From Acidobacteria bacterium UBA6911 (GTDB lineage Bacteria > Acidobacteriota > UBA6911), in contig DKBB01000076.1 of the NCBI GenBank assembly GCA_002451015.1, positions 1 to 7,094 on the forward strand: a DNA stretch of 7,094 nucleotides. The letters run 5' to 3'. Positions within the stretch are counted from its first letter, which is position 1. Every line of letters begins with the position of its first letter. The notes below the pieces were generated by a model, which was given only the letters and a program-made list of their open reading frames with translations, was not told the DNA's origin and made no database searches. Both the position numbers and the translations under genes were made by a program. Shown here in pieces: positions 1 to 5,588 of the stretch.

Positions 1-95
1 TCGGACGAAGTCCCGGAGCGGTGCAGTCCAACAAACGGGGTACTTCCAATTGGCTATGTCTCTACCACAAAAAGTGGTGCTAATATCGAGGGGGG

Positions 96-701
96 TTAAG
101 CTGGAAGAGATACTCTTGATTCACGATCTGGTTCACACGCCTCCTTTTCTGAGGTGGAAGTCTGCCCTTCGAGGAGACGATCCGAATTCAGTCGCAGGCG
201 ACTCTTCTCCATCTCATCGACACCTAGAACCGTGAGAGCATACTGGCCATTTTCAAGCCGCTGGATGCAATTCTTTTCTTTCAAATACCATAAATGGAAT
301 TCAATAAGGTGGATTGGAATTCTCATGAGACGGGCAACTTCCATCTCTCCAAGGCCTGGATCGTTCATCTTGCTCCTGCGTTGCACGTAAAATAGAGAGA
401 GTAAGCTCTCCCGCACTTCGCTGTCTTCCACATATGACCGACCATTCGAAGCATTCTCAGATAAATTCCACTTTGCTTCCCAAAATTTCTGATACTTGAC
501 ATCATAAGTGGCTCGTTTTTCAGGATTGGTAAGTGTTTTGTTTGCTTCAACGAGAATTCTGAATCGTTCGGGATCGCCTTTCGGATTGTCAGGATGCCAT
601 TTTTTTGCCAGATGGCGAAACATTTGTTGGATCGTATCTTCGTCTGCGTTAGAACTTATCTGCAAGACATCATAATAATCAACAAATGAAGATCCGTTCA
701 C
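96..701 (-). CDS. J-domain (DnaJ-like) protein with C-terminal winged-helix-like domain
   Basis: Seen: 201 residues from a GTG start at 699-701, preceded at 6 nt by a strong GGGAGG site. Residues 7-70 form a J domain: the YYDVLQI opening, the invariant HPD tripeptide at 36-38 in KKWHPDNPKGD, and a helix III/IV region ending in EKRATYD. Known: the HPD loop stimulates the ATPase of DnaK/Hsp70 partners. There is no G/F-rich segment, zinc-finger region or DnaJ C-terminal substrate domain, so this is a class C (type III) J protein, a targeting adaptor rather than a general DnaJ. Residues about 97-165 (from RESLLSLFYVQ through VARLMRIP, HLWYLKEK and GQYALTVLG) read as helix-helix-helix followed by a beta wing, typical of winged-helix domains; this part is inferred by eye. 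The charged tail from 170 looks disordered. No signal peptide or membrane segment is visible, so it is cytoplasmic. It lies on the same strand as the parA-like pair but is separated from it by 540 bp and probably has its own promoter. Confidence 0.88.
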   Translation of the reverse strand: MNGSSFVDYYDVLQISSNADEDTIQQMFRHLAKKWHPDNPKGDPERFRILVEANKTLTNPEKRATYDVKYQKFWEAKWNLSENASNGRSYVEDSEVRESLLSLFYVQRRSKMNDPGLGEMEVARLMRIPIHLIEFHLWYLKEKNCIQRLENGQYALTVLGVDEMEKSRLRLNSDRLLEGQTSTSEKEACEPDRESRVSLPA

Positions 702-707
702 TTATAA

Positions 708-713
708 CCTCCC
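708..713 (-). promoter_or_regulatory. Ribosome binding site deciding the GTG start of the J-domain gene
   Basis: On the minus strand GGGAGG lies 6 nt before the GTG at 699-701. No ATG lies just upstream in frame, and the J domain begins only a few residues after the GTG. The site therefore fixes a non-ATG start. Confidence 0.8.
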
Positions 714-1075
714 AGATTTCTTTAAATCGTGAATCACCATTGAGCAACGATTAAGTACTGTGTCGCTAATCTAGCTTATTATCGTTAAAACATAAATAAG
801 CGGGCAAAACTGTACATCATTTTCCTTTATCGACCGTTTTTCAGGACATCCACATATTTTATTGAATGAAAGCCACTTCCCGGACCTTCAACCTAGTGAT
901 AAAGAATGCATTCGTATAGATTTATCGTAGGTTGATGACTATGCTCGATATGCTTTCATGTCATTATAAATAAAGGGTTCGGAAAGGATCCTATGTCCTT
1001 CCATATAGTCCGGAGAGTGTCATAATATTAGTCAAAAATCCCATAGTTTTAGCAGGAATTAAATAAAATTTTAAA
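714..1075. other. AT-rich gap with no recognisable intact gene
   Basis: This stretch is clearly AT-rich, with stops in all frames, and no tRNA or rRNA pattern is visible. The only structure noted is an imperfect hairpin, GGAAAGGA at 981-988 against TCCTTCC at 996-1002, without a following U-tract on either strand. The promoter of the J-domain gene should lie in its left end, but no convincing -35/-10 pair could be picked by eye. It may be the decayed remainder of the locus that held the aspartokinase remnant beginning at about 1076. Confidence 0.5.
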
Positions 1076-1195
1076 AGTCACACCGGGAGTTCGAATATTG
1101 TGGCAATTGCGCAGGGCCCATCCAGGCTGGATATTGCACTTCTTAACGAGCAGAATGATGCGTCAAAGGCCATTTATTCAATCCATGATGCTTTA
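1076..1195 (+). pseudogene. Decayed C-terminal ACT-domain fragment of an aspartate kinase
   Basis: Seen: a plus-strand frame reading NIVAIAQGPSRLDIALL, a short acidic stretch (NEQND), then ASKAIYSIHDAL. Known: aspartate kinases, including the ThrA-type fused enzymes, end their catalytic part with an ACT domain reading approximately N(I/V)xAIAQGSSExNISxVV, a DA-containing acidic stretch and A(I/L)xxxHDAF. The order and spacing agree over about 34 residues. Just upstream the match would continue (AGV before NIV) only if the frame is shifted near 1085-1093. A stop at 1064-1066 precedes it, with no start codon, RBS or kinase domain. The frame after IHDAL is not recognisable and runs into the opposite-strand gene ending at 1241. 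Inference: a 3' relic of an ask gene left by deletion or rearrangement. It could be a chance resemblance, but the QGxS, (L/N)I, DA and IHDA pattern makes that less likely. Confidence 0.5.
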
Positions 1196-1240
1196 CGGGG
1201 CGCATGGCGCTACGCCCGGTTTCATTGCATCACAAATCGA

Positions 1241-1891
1241 TCAGGCACGTTCAAAGAATACTCCAATTCCCCCAGACATCGATACCGCGCGATAGACAAA
1301 ACAGCAGATTTTCAAAGATTCAAAACGGCGTGCGGTACACATGAGAAGCGGAGAAAAACTCGGAGCGATAAGGAACAACCTCGGCTGCGCGGAGAAATTG
1401 ATTACCCGACCGTGGTACATGCGCCTAACAATTGGCGTGTTGCGGATAAACCAATCATAATGCGCAATGCCGCGCAGGATTAGATCATTATTAGGCTCTG
1501 TATCGACATCAATAATAGCCAGCTGTTCCGCTTCATCCACTGCAAGCAGATCGATGGCATCGAAAGGTTTGCAAGGAATGCTGGAGTCGATTCCTTGCAA
1601 ACCTTCCTCCAGAACAGCCGTGTTCTTATTCAGCAGAGAAATGAGTAACTCTCGATTGAGAGCCTGCGAAGCACGCAATATAAAAGGCGTCCCGGGTGGT
1701 GCGGCACGAGCGGGATTCTCCTCCCTTGAAGATGCCTGCCCCGTATCTTTTTCAACCGGCCCGGCGGCCGATTGAGACAAAAACAGGTGCGATACATCTT
1801 CCAGGCCTCTCGCAAGCCGTTTCTCAGAAGGTCGTCGATTCTCGGTTTCGGTGCGTTTGATTTCGTCTTTTTGGCTATCCACGCTCTTCAA
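1241..1891 (-). CDS. Hypothetical protein with NucS/RecB-like PD-(D/E)XK nuclease fold, active site degenerate
   Basis: Seen: 216 residues. The farthest start is TTG at 1889-1891; a GTG three codons later (1880-1882) is also possible, with AGGA-like sequence just upstream, and no ATG is available near the N-terminus. Residues 1-70 are charged and low-complexity except for a hydrophobic-amphipathic island, LARGLEDVSHLFLSQ (26-40), which could be a short interaction motif. Residues 75-205 resemble the NucS/DUF91/RecB-like core: a helix with E95-E96, then IDLLAVD (D113), then a strand LAIIDVD, a helix HYDWFIRN, and PRLFLIAPSFS. In active members the middle strand carries ExK after an upstream D; here the positions read D128-V-D130, so the catalytic lysine is missing. 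Function is therefore uncertain: a binding-only nuclease fold is the best guess. It lies 28 bp after the parA-like stop with no terminator between, so the two are probably co-transcribed. Its last residues overlap the edge of the aspartokinase-remnant region on the other strand. Confidence 0.75.
   Translation of the reverse strand: MKSVDSQKDEIKRTETENRRPSEKRLARGLEDVSHLFLSQSAAGPVEKDTGQASSREENPARAAPPGTPFILRASQALNRELLISLLNKNTAVLEEGLQGIDSSIPCKPFDAIDLLAVDEAEQLAIIDVDTEPNNDLILRGIAHYDWFIRNTPIVRRMYHGRVINFSAQPRLFLIAPSFSPLLMCTARRFESLKICCFVYRAVSMSGGIGVFFERA
1564..1605. repeat. Perfect 16-bp inverted repeat inside a coding sequence
   Basis: The left arm AAGGTTTGCAAGGAAT (1564-1579) and the right arm ATTCCTTGCAAACCTT (1590-1605) are exact reverse complements separated by 10 bp. 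The element lies wholly inside the nuclease-fold gene, encoding residues from about G97 to P109 between the acidic helix and the IDLLAVD strand. The transcript would form a 16-bp hairpin with a 10-nt loop. There is no U-tract, so it is not an intrinsic terminator. Confidence 0.85.
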
Positions 1892-1919
1892 ATCCTAAAC
1901 AGCCTCTAATCCTGGTCGC

Positions 1920-3062
1920 TTATTGCTCGGCTTGGCTTTCCGCTAGATCAATCACGGAATCCTCATTCCCGAAGGGACTGGGCTCTACGTGGCTGTTGAG
2001 CGGATCCCTCTGCCAGTGACCGTCTACAACATAGCGGTAGCGATATTTTCCGGGCGCCAGGGACAACATTTTTTGCCAAATCCCGTTGCTGAACTGCATT
2101 TCGCTTCCATCCGGCTCCCATGAGTTAAAATCACCGGCGATCTGCACACAGTCCGCTTCAGGGGCTTCCAGAGTGAATAAAACACCATCCTTCGTCGCAA
2201 TGGGAGAAGATGGAAGACTCAAACTTTCCAAATTCCCTTCATGTATCTTTTCCTTCAACTCTTCTATGTCGCGGCTTTCAATCTCGGAAACGTCAGGTTC
2301 CTGTCGCAGAATTTCCAAGGCTAGACTCTTGTAGTCATGGTAGCCCACAGTGCGCGGAGCATAATCACAGATCGGTTTGCCATGGCTAGCCGCTTCGGCA
2401 AGCTTGACACTATAACGAATGTAACTCTCGAACGCTCTGCCCCCCAAATGCTTCCGGATATCCGCAGCCACTTCCCTGACAAAATCGGAGCGGCCCGGAT
2501 ACAGCGTCAGAAGAGCATGCGCTTCGATCTGATGTCCTTTCTCATGCATCAGGAGTTCGAGCGTTTCCATCATCTTTCCAATCCCATGGAGCGAGAAAAA
2601 GCTTGGATCGATGGGGATAATAGCTTCAGAGCTGGCCATCAGTGCGTTGAAGGTCAAAACACCGACATTGGGCGGGCAATCGATGAGAATGTAATCATAC
2701 TGGTTCTGCATTCCGCCAAGAGCTTGTTTGAGTCGATTCTCCCTTCCGGGAATCGATGCGAGTTTTTCCGAAGCGGCGCTCAATAAAATATCGGAGGGAA
2801 TCAAATCTAAATTTGGAGAGATATTACACCTGATATCCTGCAATAGCGTTTTTTGATTATTGAGTTCCCACACCAGCACGTCGGCAATTGTGCGACCAGG
2901 GGTAACAAAATCTGCTTGCAAGCCAAGGGTTGCATGTCCTTGCGGATCCATATCAACAAGCAAAACCTTTCTCTCCTGTCGGGCAAGAAAGGCTGCTAGG
3001 TTGATGGCTGTAATGGTTTTCCCACATCCACCTTTCTGATTTGCTATAGCTATCGATCTCAT
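1920..3062 (-). CDS. ParA/Soj-family ATPase fused to a C-terminal CBM48 / AMPK-beta-like glycogen-binding domain
   Basis: Seen: 380 residues from an ATG preceded at 5 nt by AGGAGG. Residues 1-255 are a complete ParA/MinD-type P-loop ATPase: deviant Walker A KGGCGKT (10-16) with the signature lysine K10, Walker A' DMDPQGH (37-43), Walker B YILIDCPPNVG (124-134), and the late Soj/ParA block RYSVKLAEAASHGKP followed by DYKSLALEIL. A charged linker (256-290) joins it to an early-set sugar-binding domain at about 293-373: GDFNSW (310-315), APGKYRYRYVVDG (336-348), W350, DP (353-354). Aligned from memory with the AMPK-beta glycogen-binding domain, both carbohydrate-contacting tryptophans are kept (W315, W350), the lysine is R343, and the later Leu and Asn contacts are F364 and D368. 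Known: ParA ATPases dimerise on ATP and bind DNA non-specifically to position cargo; CBM48 modules bind alpha-glucans or act as protein docking domains. Inference: a positioning ATPase that engages an alpha-glucan or a carbohydrate-linked partner. No ParB gene is present in the window, so plasmid-type segregation is not supported here. Confidence 0.93.
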   Translation of the reverse strand: MRSIAIANQKGGCGKTITAINLAAFLARQERKVLLVDMDPQGHATLGLQADFVTPGRTIADVLVWELNNQKTLLQDIRCNISPNLDLIPSDILLSAASEKLASIPGRENRLKQALGGMQNQYDYILIDCPPNVGVLTFNALMASSEAIIPIDPSFFSLHGIGKMMETLELLMHEKGHQIEAHALLTLYPGRSDFVREVAADIRKHLGGRAFESYIRYSVKLAEAASHGKPICDYAPRTVGYHDYKSLALEILRQEPDVSEIESRDIEELKEKIHEGNLESLSLPSSPIATKDGVLFTLEAPEADCVQIAGDFNSWEPDGSEMQFSNGIWQKMLSLAPGKYRYRYVVDGHWQRDPLNSHVEPSPFGNEDSVIDLAESQAEQ

Positions 3063-3067
3063 AGGGG

Positions 3068-3073
3068 CCTCCT
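3068..3073 (-). promoter_or_regulatory. Ribosome binding site of the parA-like gene
   Basis: On the minus strand AGGAGG lies 5 nt before the ATG at 3060-3062, a near-ideal Shine-Dalgarno. It supports this start exactly, since the deviant Walker A motif begins 9 residues later as usual for ParA proteins. Confidence 0.85.
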
Positions 3074-3110
3074 GGTTATCGGTAATCCCAAGTGGCGACA
3101 GGTTTTCTAG

Positions 3111-3139
3111 ACCATATCATGCAAATATGGCAAAAGCAA
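3111..3139 (-). promoter_or_regulatory. Candidate extended -10 promoter of the parA-like operon
   Basis: On the minus strand TTGCTT (3134-3139) is followed after 17 bp by TATGGT (3111-3116). The bases TGA immediately before the hexamer make an extended -10 (TGnTATGGT). This would start transcription near 3104 and give a leader of roughly 40 nt carrying the AGGAGG site. The hexamers match the sigma-70 consensus only moderately, so this is a prediction by eye. Confidence 0.4.
3112..3130. promoter_or_regulatory. Inverted repeat overlapping the candidate parA promoter, possible operator
   Basis: CCATAT (3112-3117) and ATATGG (3125-3130) are exact inverted copies 7 bp apart, so their centres are 13 bp apart. 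They cover the -10 element and spacer of the predicted promoter, where a repressor would block RNA polymerase. Many ParA proteins or their partners autoregulate, but nothing identifies the binding protein here. Confidence 0.35.
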
Positions 3140-3351
3140 CTATAAGTTGGGGTATTAGTCCGACAGCACCACAATATATAGTAGCCTCCCCTGAACTTAT
3201 CCTAGAAGGTCTCTCAGATTTATGCCACACTGGGTCATGAAGAGGAATGGCAGCGTTTTCATCTGATAGCTCTGAGCTACGAGAGTGTATGATAGGAAAA
3301 ACATTTTCAAACTGGGGATTCATTACACGCGCAAATCGAATTGAAAAAACT

Positions 3352-5499
3352 ATGCAGATAAGACGAAGAAATTTTCTGTCCGTCATCCTGGCCGTATTGG
3401 CAGCCCTGTCGGCCGGTTGTCCAGCTGATGATAGCCCTAAACAGGGAATGGCAGCCCAGATTCCCGAAGAGGACGGTTACAGGCTGTGGTTGCGATATGA
3501 GCCGCTCGGAGGTCTTGCGGACCCGTACCGCGATGTGATCCAGCAGGTTGTTGTTCCGGGTGACACGGAAACGGTCAGAGTCATAGGAGGGGAGCTTGGC
3601 TCTGCCCTCGCCGCGATGCTTGGCTCTTCCGTCTCCGTTGTCAAAGAGTGGACGGAGAAGCCTGGGTTGATTGTCGGAACTCCATCAACCTCGGACTTGA
3701 TTCGGGGATTGGTGAAAGAGCTAGATCTGACTGCAGCGGGGCCCGAAGGATTTGTCATTCGAGCTATCAGGATTGAAGACCAGCCGATGATTGCCATCGC
3801 GTCCGAAAGTGAAGTCGGCGTTCTCTACGGGACGTTCCACTTCCTTCGTCTGTTGCAGACGGGTCGATCGATTCAGGATCTGTCCCTAGTCGAACGACCC
3901 AGAGTGCAGCTGCGTCTGCTGAATCACTGGGACAATCTAGACGGCTCGGTCGAACGCGGTTATGCCGGTCATTCCCTGTGGCAGTGGGATGAACTGCCGG
4001 ACAAGCTCAGTCCGCGTTATACCGACTACGCCCGCGCCAACGCCTCAGTGGGTGTCAACGGCGCGGTGATCAATAACGTCAACGCCGACGCCCGCATCCT
4101 CACCGGGGAATACCTGAAAAAAGTTGCCGCACTGGCAAGCCTGTGGCGACCCTACGGCATTCGCGTCTACCTTTCAGCAAACTTTGCCGCGCCGATGCGC
4201 CTCGGCGGACTGGCGACAGCAGATCCTCTGGATCCCGCAGTAGCGGAGTGGTGGAAGACAAAGGTGGACGAAGTATACAAGCTCATCCCTGACTTTGGCG
4301 GATTCCTCGTTAAGGCCAACTCCGAAGGTCAACCCGGACCCAAGGATTACGGCCGCACGCACGCTGAAGGCGCCAACCTGCTGGCCGATGCGCTCGCACC
4401 GCACGACGGAACTGTAATCTGGCGCGCCTTTGTTTATGACGAAGACGTAGATCCCGATCGCGTTAAGCGTGCCTACATCGAGTTTACCCGGCTGGACGGA
4501 CAGTTCCGCCCCAATGCCGTGGTGCAGGTTAAGAACGGTCCGATTGATTTTCAGCCGCGCGAACCGTTTCATCCTCTTTTTGGAGGCATGAAGAAGACGC
4601 CGGTTCTGGCCGAACTACAGGCCACACAGGAATATCTCGGCCAGGCAAAACACCTGGTCTATCACGGTACGATGTGGAAAGAGTTCCTCGACTCCGATAC
4701 GTTTGCAATGGGAGCCGGCTCGACCGTCGGCAAGGTTCTTGAAGGCGCAGTGCATCCCTACCCCATCACCGGTATCGTATCGGTGACCAATCCAGGCCTG
4801 GATGCAAACTGGTGTGGGCATCACTTTTCCCAGGCGAACTGGTACGCCTTCGGGCGGTTGGCATGGAACCATCAGTTGTCGGCCGAAGAAATTGCCGAGG
4901 AATGGGTGCGTATGACCTTCACAAATGACGACGCGACCGTGGATACGATCCACGGCATGATGATGTCATCCTGGGAGACATATGTCAGCTATACCATGCC
5001 GCTTGGGCTCCATCACCTGATTGGAGGAGACCACTACGCGCCCATGCCCGAGAACGACCGGGCTCCACGCAGCGACTGGACCGCATTCTATTATCACCGG
5101 GCCGCCGGAGACGGCATCGGGATCGACCGCACCAAACGTGGCAACAAAGCCGTTGAGCAGTACTTCCCGCCAGTTTGTAACCTTTTTGACGACAGAGCCT
5201 CCTGCCCCGGGAAATTCCTCCTGTGGTTCCATCGCTGTGCCTGGGATTACAGGATGAAATCGGGCAAAACCCTTTGGGAGGAACTCTGTGAGACTTATTA
5301 CAAGGGGGCGGAGCAGGCAGCAGAGCTGAAGACCACCTGGCAATCCTTAAGCGGCAGGATCGATTCGCGACGACACAGGGAAGTGGCCGACAGGCTTGAA
5401 ATCCAGGTGACGGACGCCGCCAGGTGGCGCGACCATATCCTCGAGTATTTCCAACAGTACAGTAAAATGCCGATCACCCCAATAAAAACAACACAATAA
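3352..5499 (+). CDS. aguA: Glycoside hydrolase family 67 alpha-glucuronidase, exported
   Basis: Cleaves alpha-1,2-linked (4-O-methyl)glucuronic acid from xylooligosaccharide ends. Numbering is from ATG 3352, giving 715 residues, close to the usual 680-730. That start is chosen because it begins a leader: RRRNFL (4-9) fits the twin-arginine motif, followed by a hydrophobic run and LSAGC ending at C23, an imperfect lipobox, so a Tat-exported lipoprotein is likely. The frame is open to an ATG at 3247, but that would put 35 unlikely residues before the leader; no good Shine-Dalgarno precedes either. An N-terminal beta-rich domain (about 43-180) leads into the catalytic barrel (about 182-450) and the helical C-terminal domain (about 450-680). 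Catalytic residues from family knowledge: acid E325 in NSEGQPGP; bases D399 in VKNGPIDFQPRE and E427 in ATQEYLG. Their 28-residue spacing matches the D365/E393 pair of Cellvibrio GlcA67A as I recall it. No other xylanolytic gene is visible. The gene is richer in GC than the genes to its left. Confidence 0.95.
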   Translation: MQIRRRNFLSVILAVLAALSAGCPADDSPKQGMAAQIPEEDGYRLWLRYEPLGGLADPYRDVIQQVVVPGDTETVRVIGGELGSALAAMLGSSVSVVKEWTEKPGLIVGTPSTSDLIRGLVKELDLTAAGPEGFVIRAIRIEDQPMIAIASESEVGVLYGTFHFLRLLQTGRSIQDLSLVERPRVQLRLLNHWDNLDGSVERGYAGHSLWQWDELPDKLSPRYTDYARANASVGVNGAVINNVNADARILTGEYLKKVAALASLWRPYGIRVYLSANFAAPMRLGGLATADPLDPAVAEWWKTKVDEVYKLIPDFGGFLVKANSEGQPGPKDYGRTHAEGANLLADALAPHDGTVIWRAFVYDEDVDPDRVKRAYIEFTRLDGQFRPNAVVQVKNGPIDFQPREPFHPLFGGMKKTPVLAELQATQEYLGQAKHLVYHGTMWKEFLDSDTFAMGAGSTVGKVLEGAVHPYPITGIVSVTNPGLDANWCGHHFSQANWYAFGRLAWNHQLSAEEIAEEWVRMTFTNDDATVDTIHGMMMSSWETYVSYTMPLGLHHLIGGDHYAPMPENDRAPRSDWTAFYYHRAAGDGIGIDRTKRGNKAVEQYFPPVCNLFDDRASCPGKFLLWFHRCAWDYRMKSGKTLWEELCETYYKGAEQAAELKTTWQSLSGRIDSRRHREVADRLEIQVTDAARWRDHILEYFQQYSKMPITPIKTTQ

Positions 5500-5556
5500 C
5501 GCTAAGACGCAATGGTATAAAATATTTTTTCTTCGCGTCTTTGCGCCTTTGCGTTT
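5500..5556. repeat. Octamer-repeat element with an inverted copy in the convergent gap
   Basis: GCGTCTTT (5535-5542), GCGCCTTT (5543-5550) and the start of a third copy, GCGTTT (5551-5556), run in tandem. An inverted copy, CGCTAAGACGC (5500-5510), pairs with GCGTCTTTGCG (5535-5545) with one mismatch across a 24-nt T-rich loop. A smaller palindrome, ATAAC-GG-GTTAT, follows at 5569-5580. The element starts directly after the GH67 stop and ends about 30 bp before the convergent stop, so it may help terminate transcription from both sides. No clean stem-plus-U-tract terminator is seen. Comparable CGCAAAGACGCAAAG-type strings occur as dispersed repeats in many environmental bacterial genomes, from my general recollection. 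Confidence 0.6.
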
Positions 5557-5588
5557 CAGTCTTGTGCTATAACGGGTTATCTTCTTTG

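Noticed and set aside
64..78. ACCAC-AAAAA-GTGGT hairpin just after the J-domain stop
   Set aside because: The 5-bp stem is short and there is no U-tract after it, so an intrinsic terminator is not supported.
1..99. Plus-strand open frame entering from the left edge and stopping at TAA 97-99, which would converge on the J-domain gene with overlapping stops
   Set aside because: Only 32 codons, no recognisable protein similarity, and a second plus frame is also open here; it could be the tail of a gene but cannot be supported.
1200..1210. GCGC-ATG-GCGC hairpin about 30 bp past the nuclease-fold stop as a terminator
   Set aside because: Four-base stem and no U-run on the minus strand.
1098..1295. 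Plus-strand frame ending in an IASQIDQARSKNTPIPP-type sequence
   Set aside because: It lies partly opposite the 3' end of the nuclease-fold gene, whose C-terminus fits its own fold; no family was recognised. Treated as a shadow, although part may belong to the decayed ask region.
1920..3062. Plasmid partition locus interpretation
   Set aside because: No ParB, replication gene or iteron/parS-like array is visible, and the ATPase carries a carbohydrate-binding domain untypical of partition ParA.
3247..3351. N-terminal extension of the GH67 gene to the ATG at 3247
   Set aside because: It would bury the RRRNFL signal peptide 35 residues inside the protein, and the purine-rich stretch before it is only about 1 nt from the ATG.
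3117..3386. Minus-strand 89-residue frame across the divergent gap
   Set aside because: No RBS or domain; it overlaps the GH67 leader and the candidate parA promoter. Composition looks like translated noncoding DNA.
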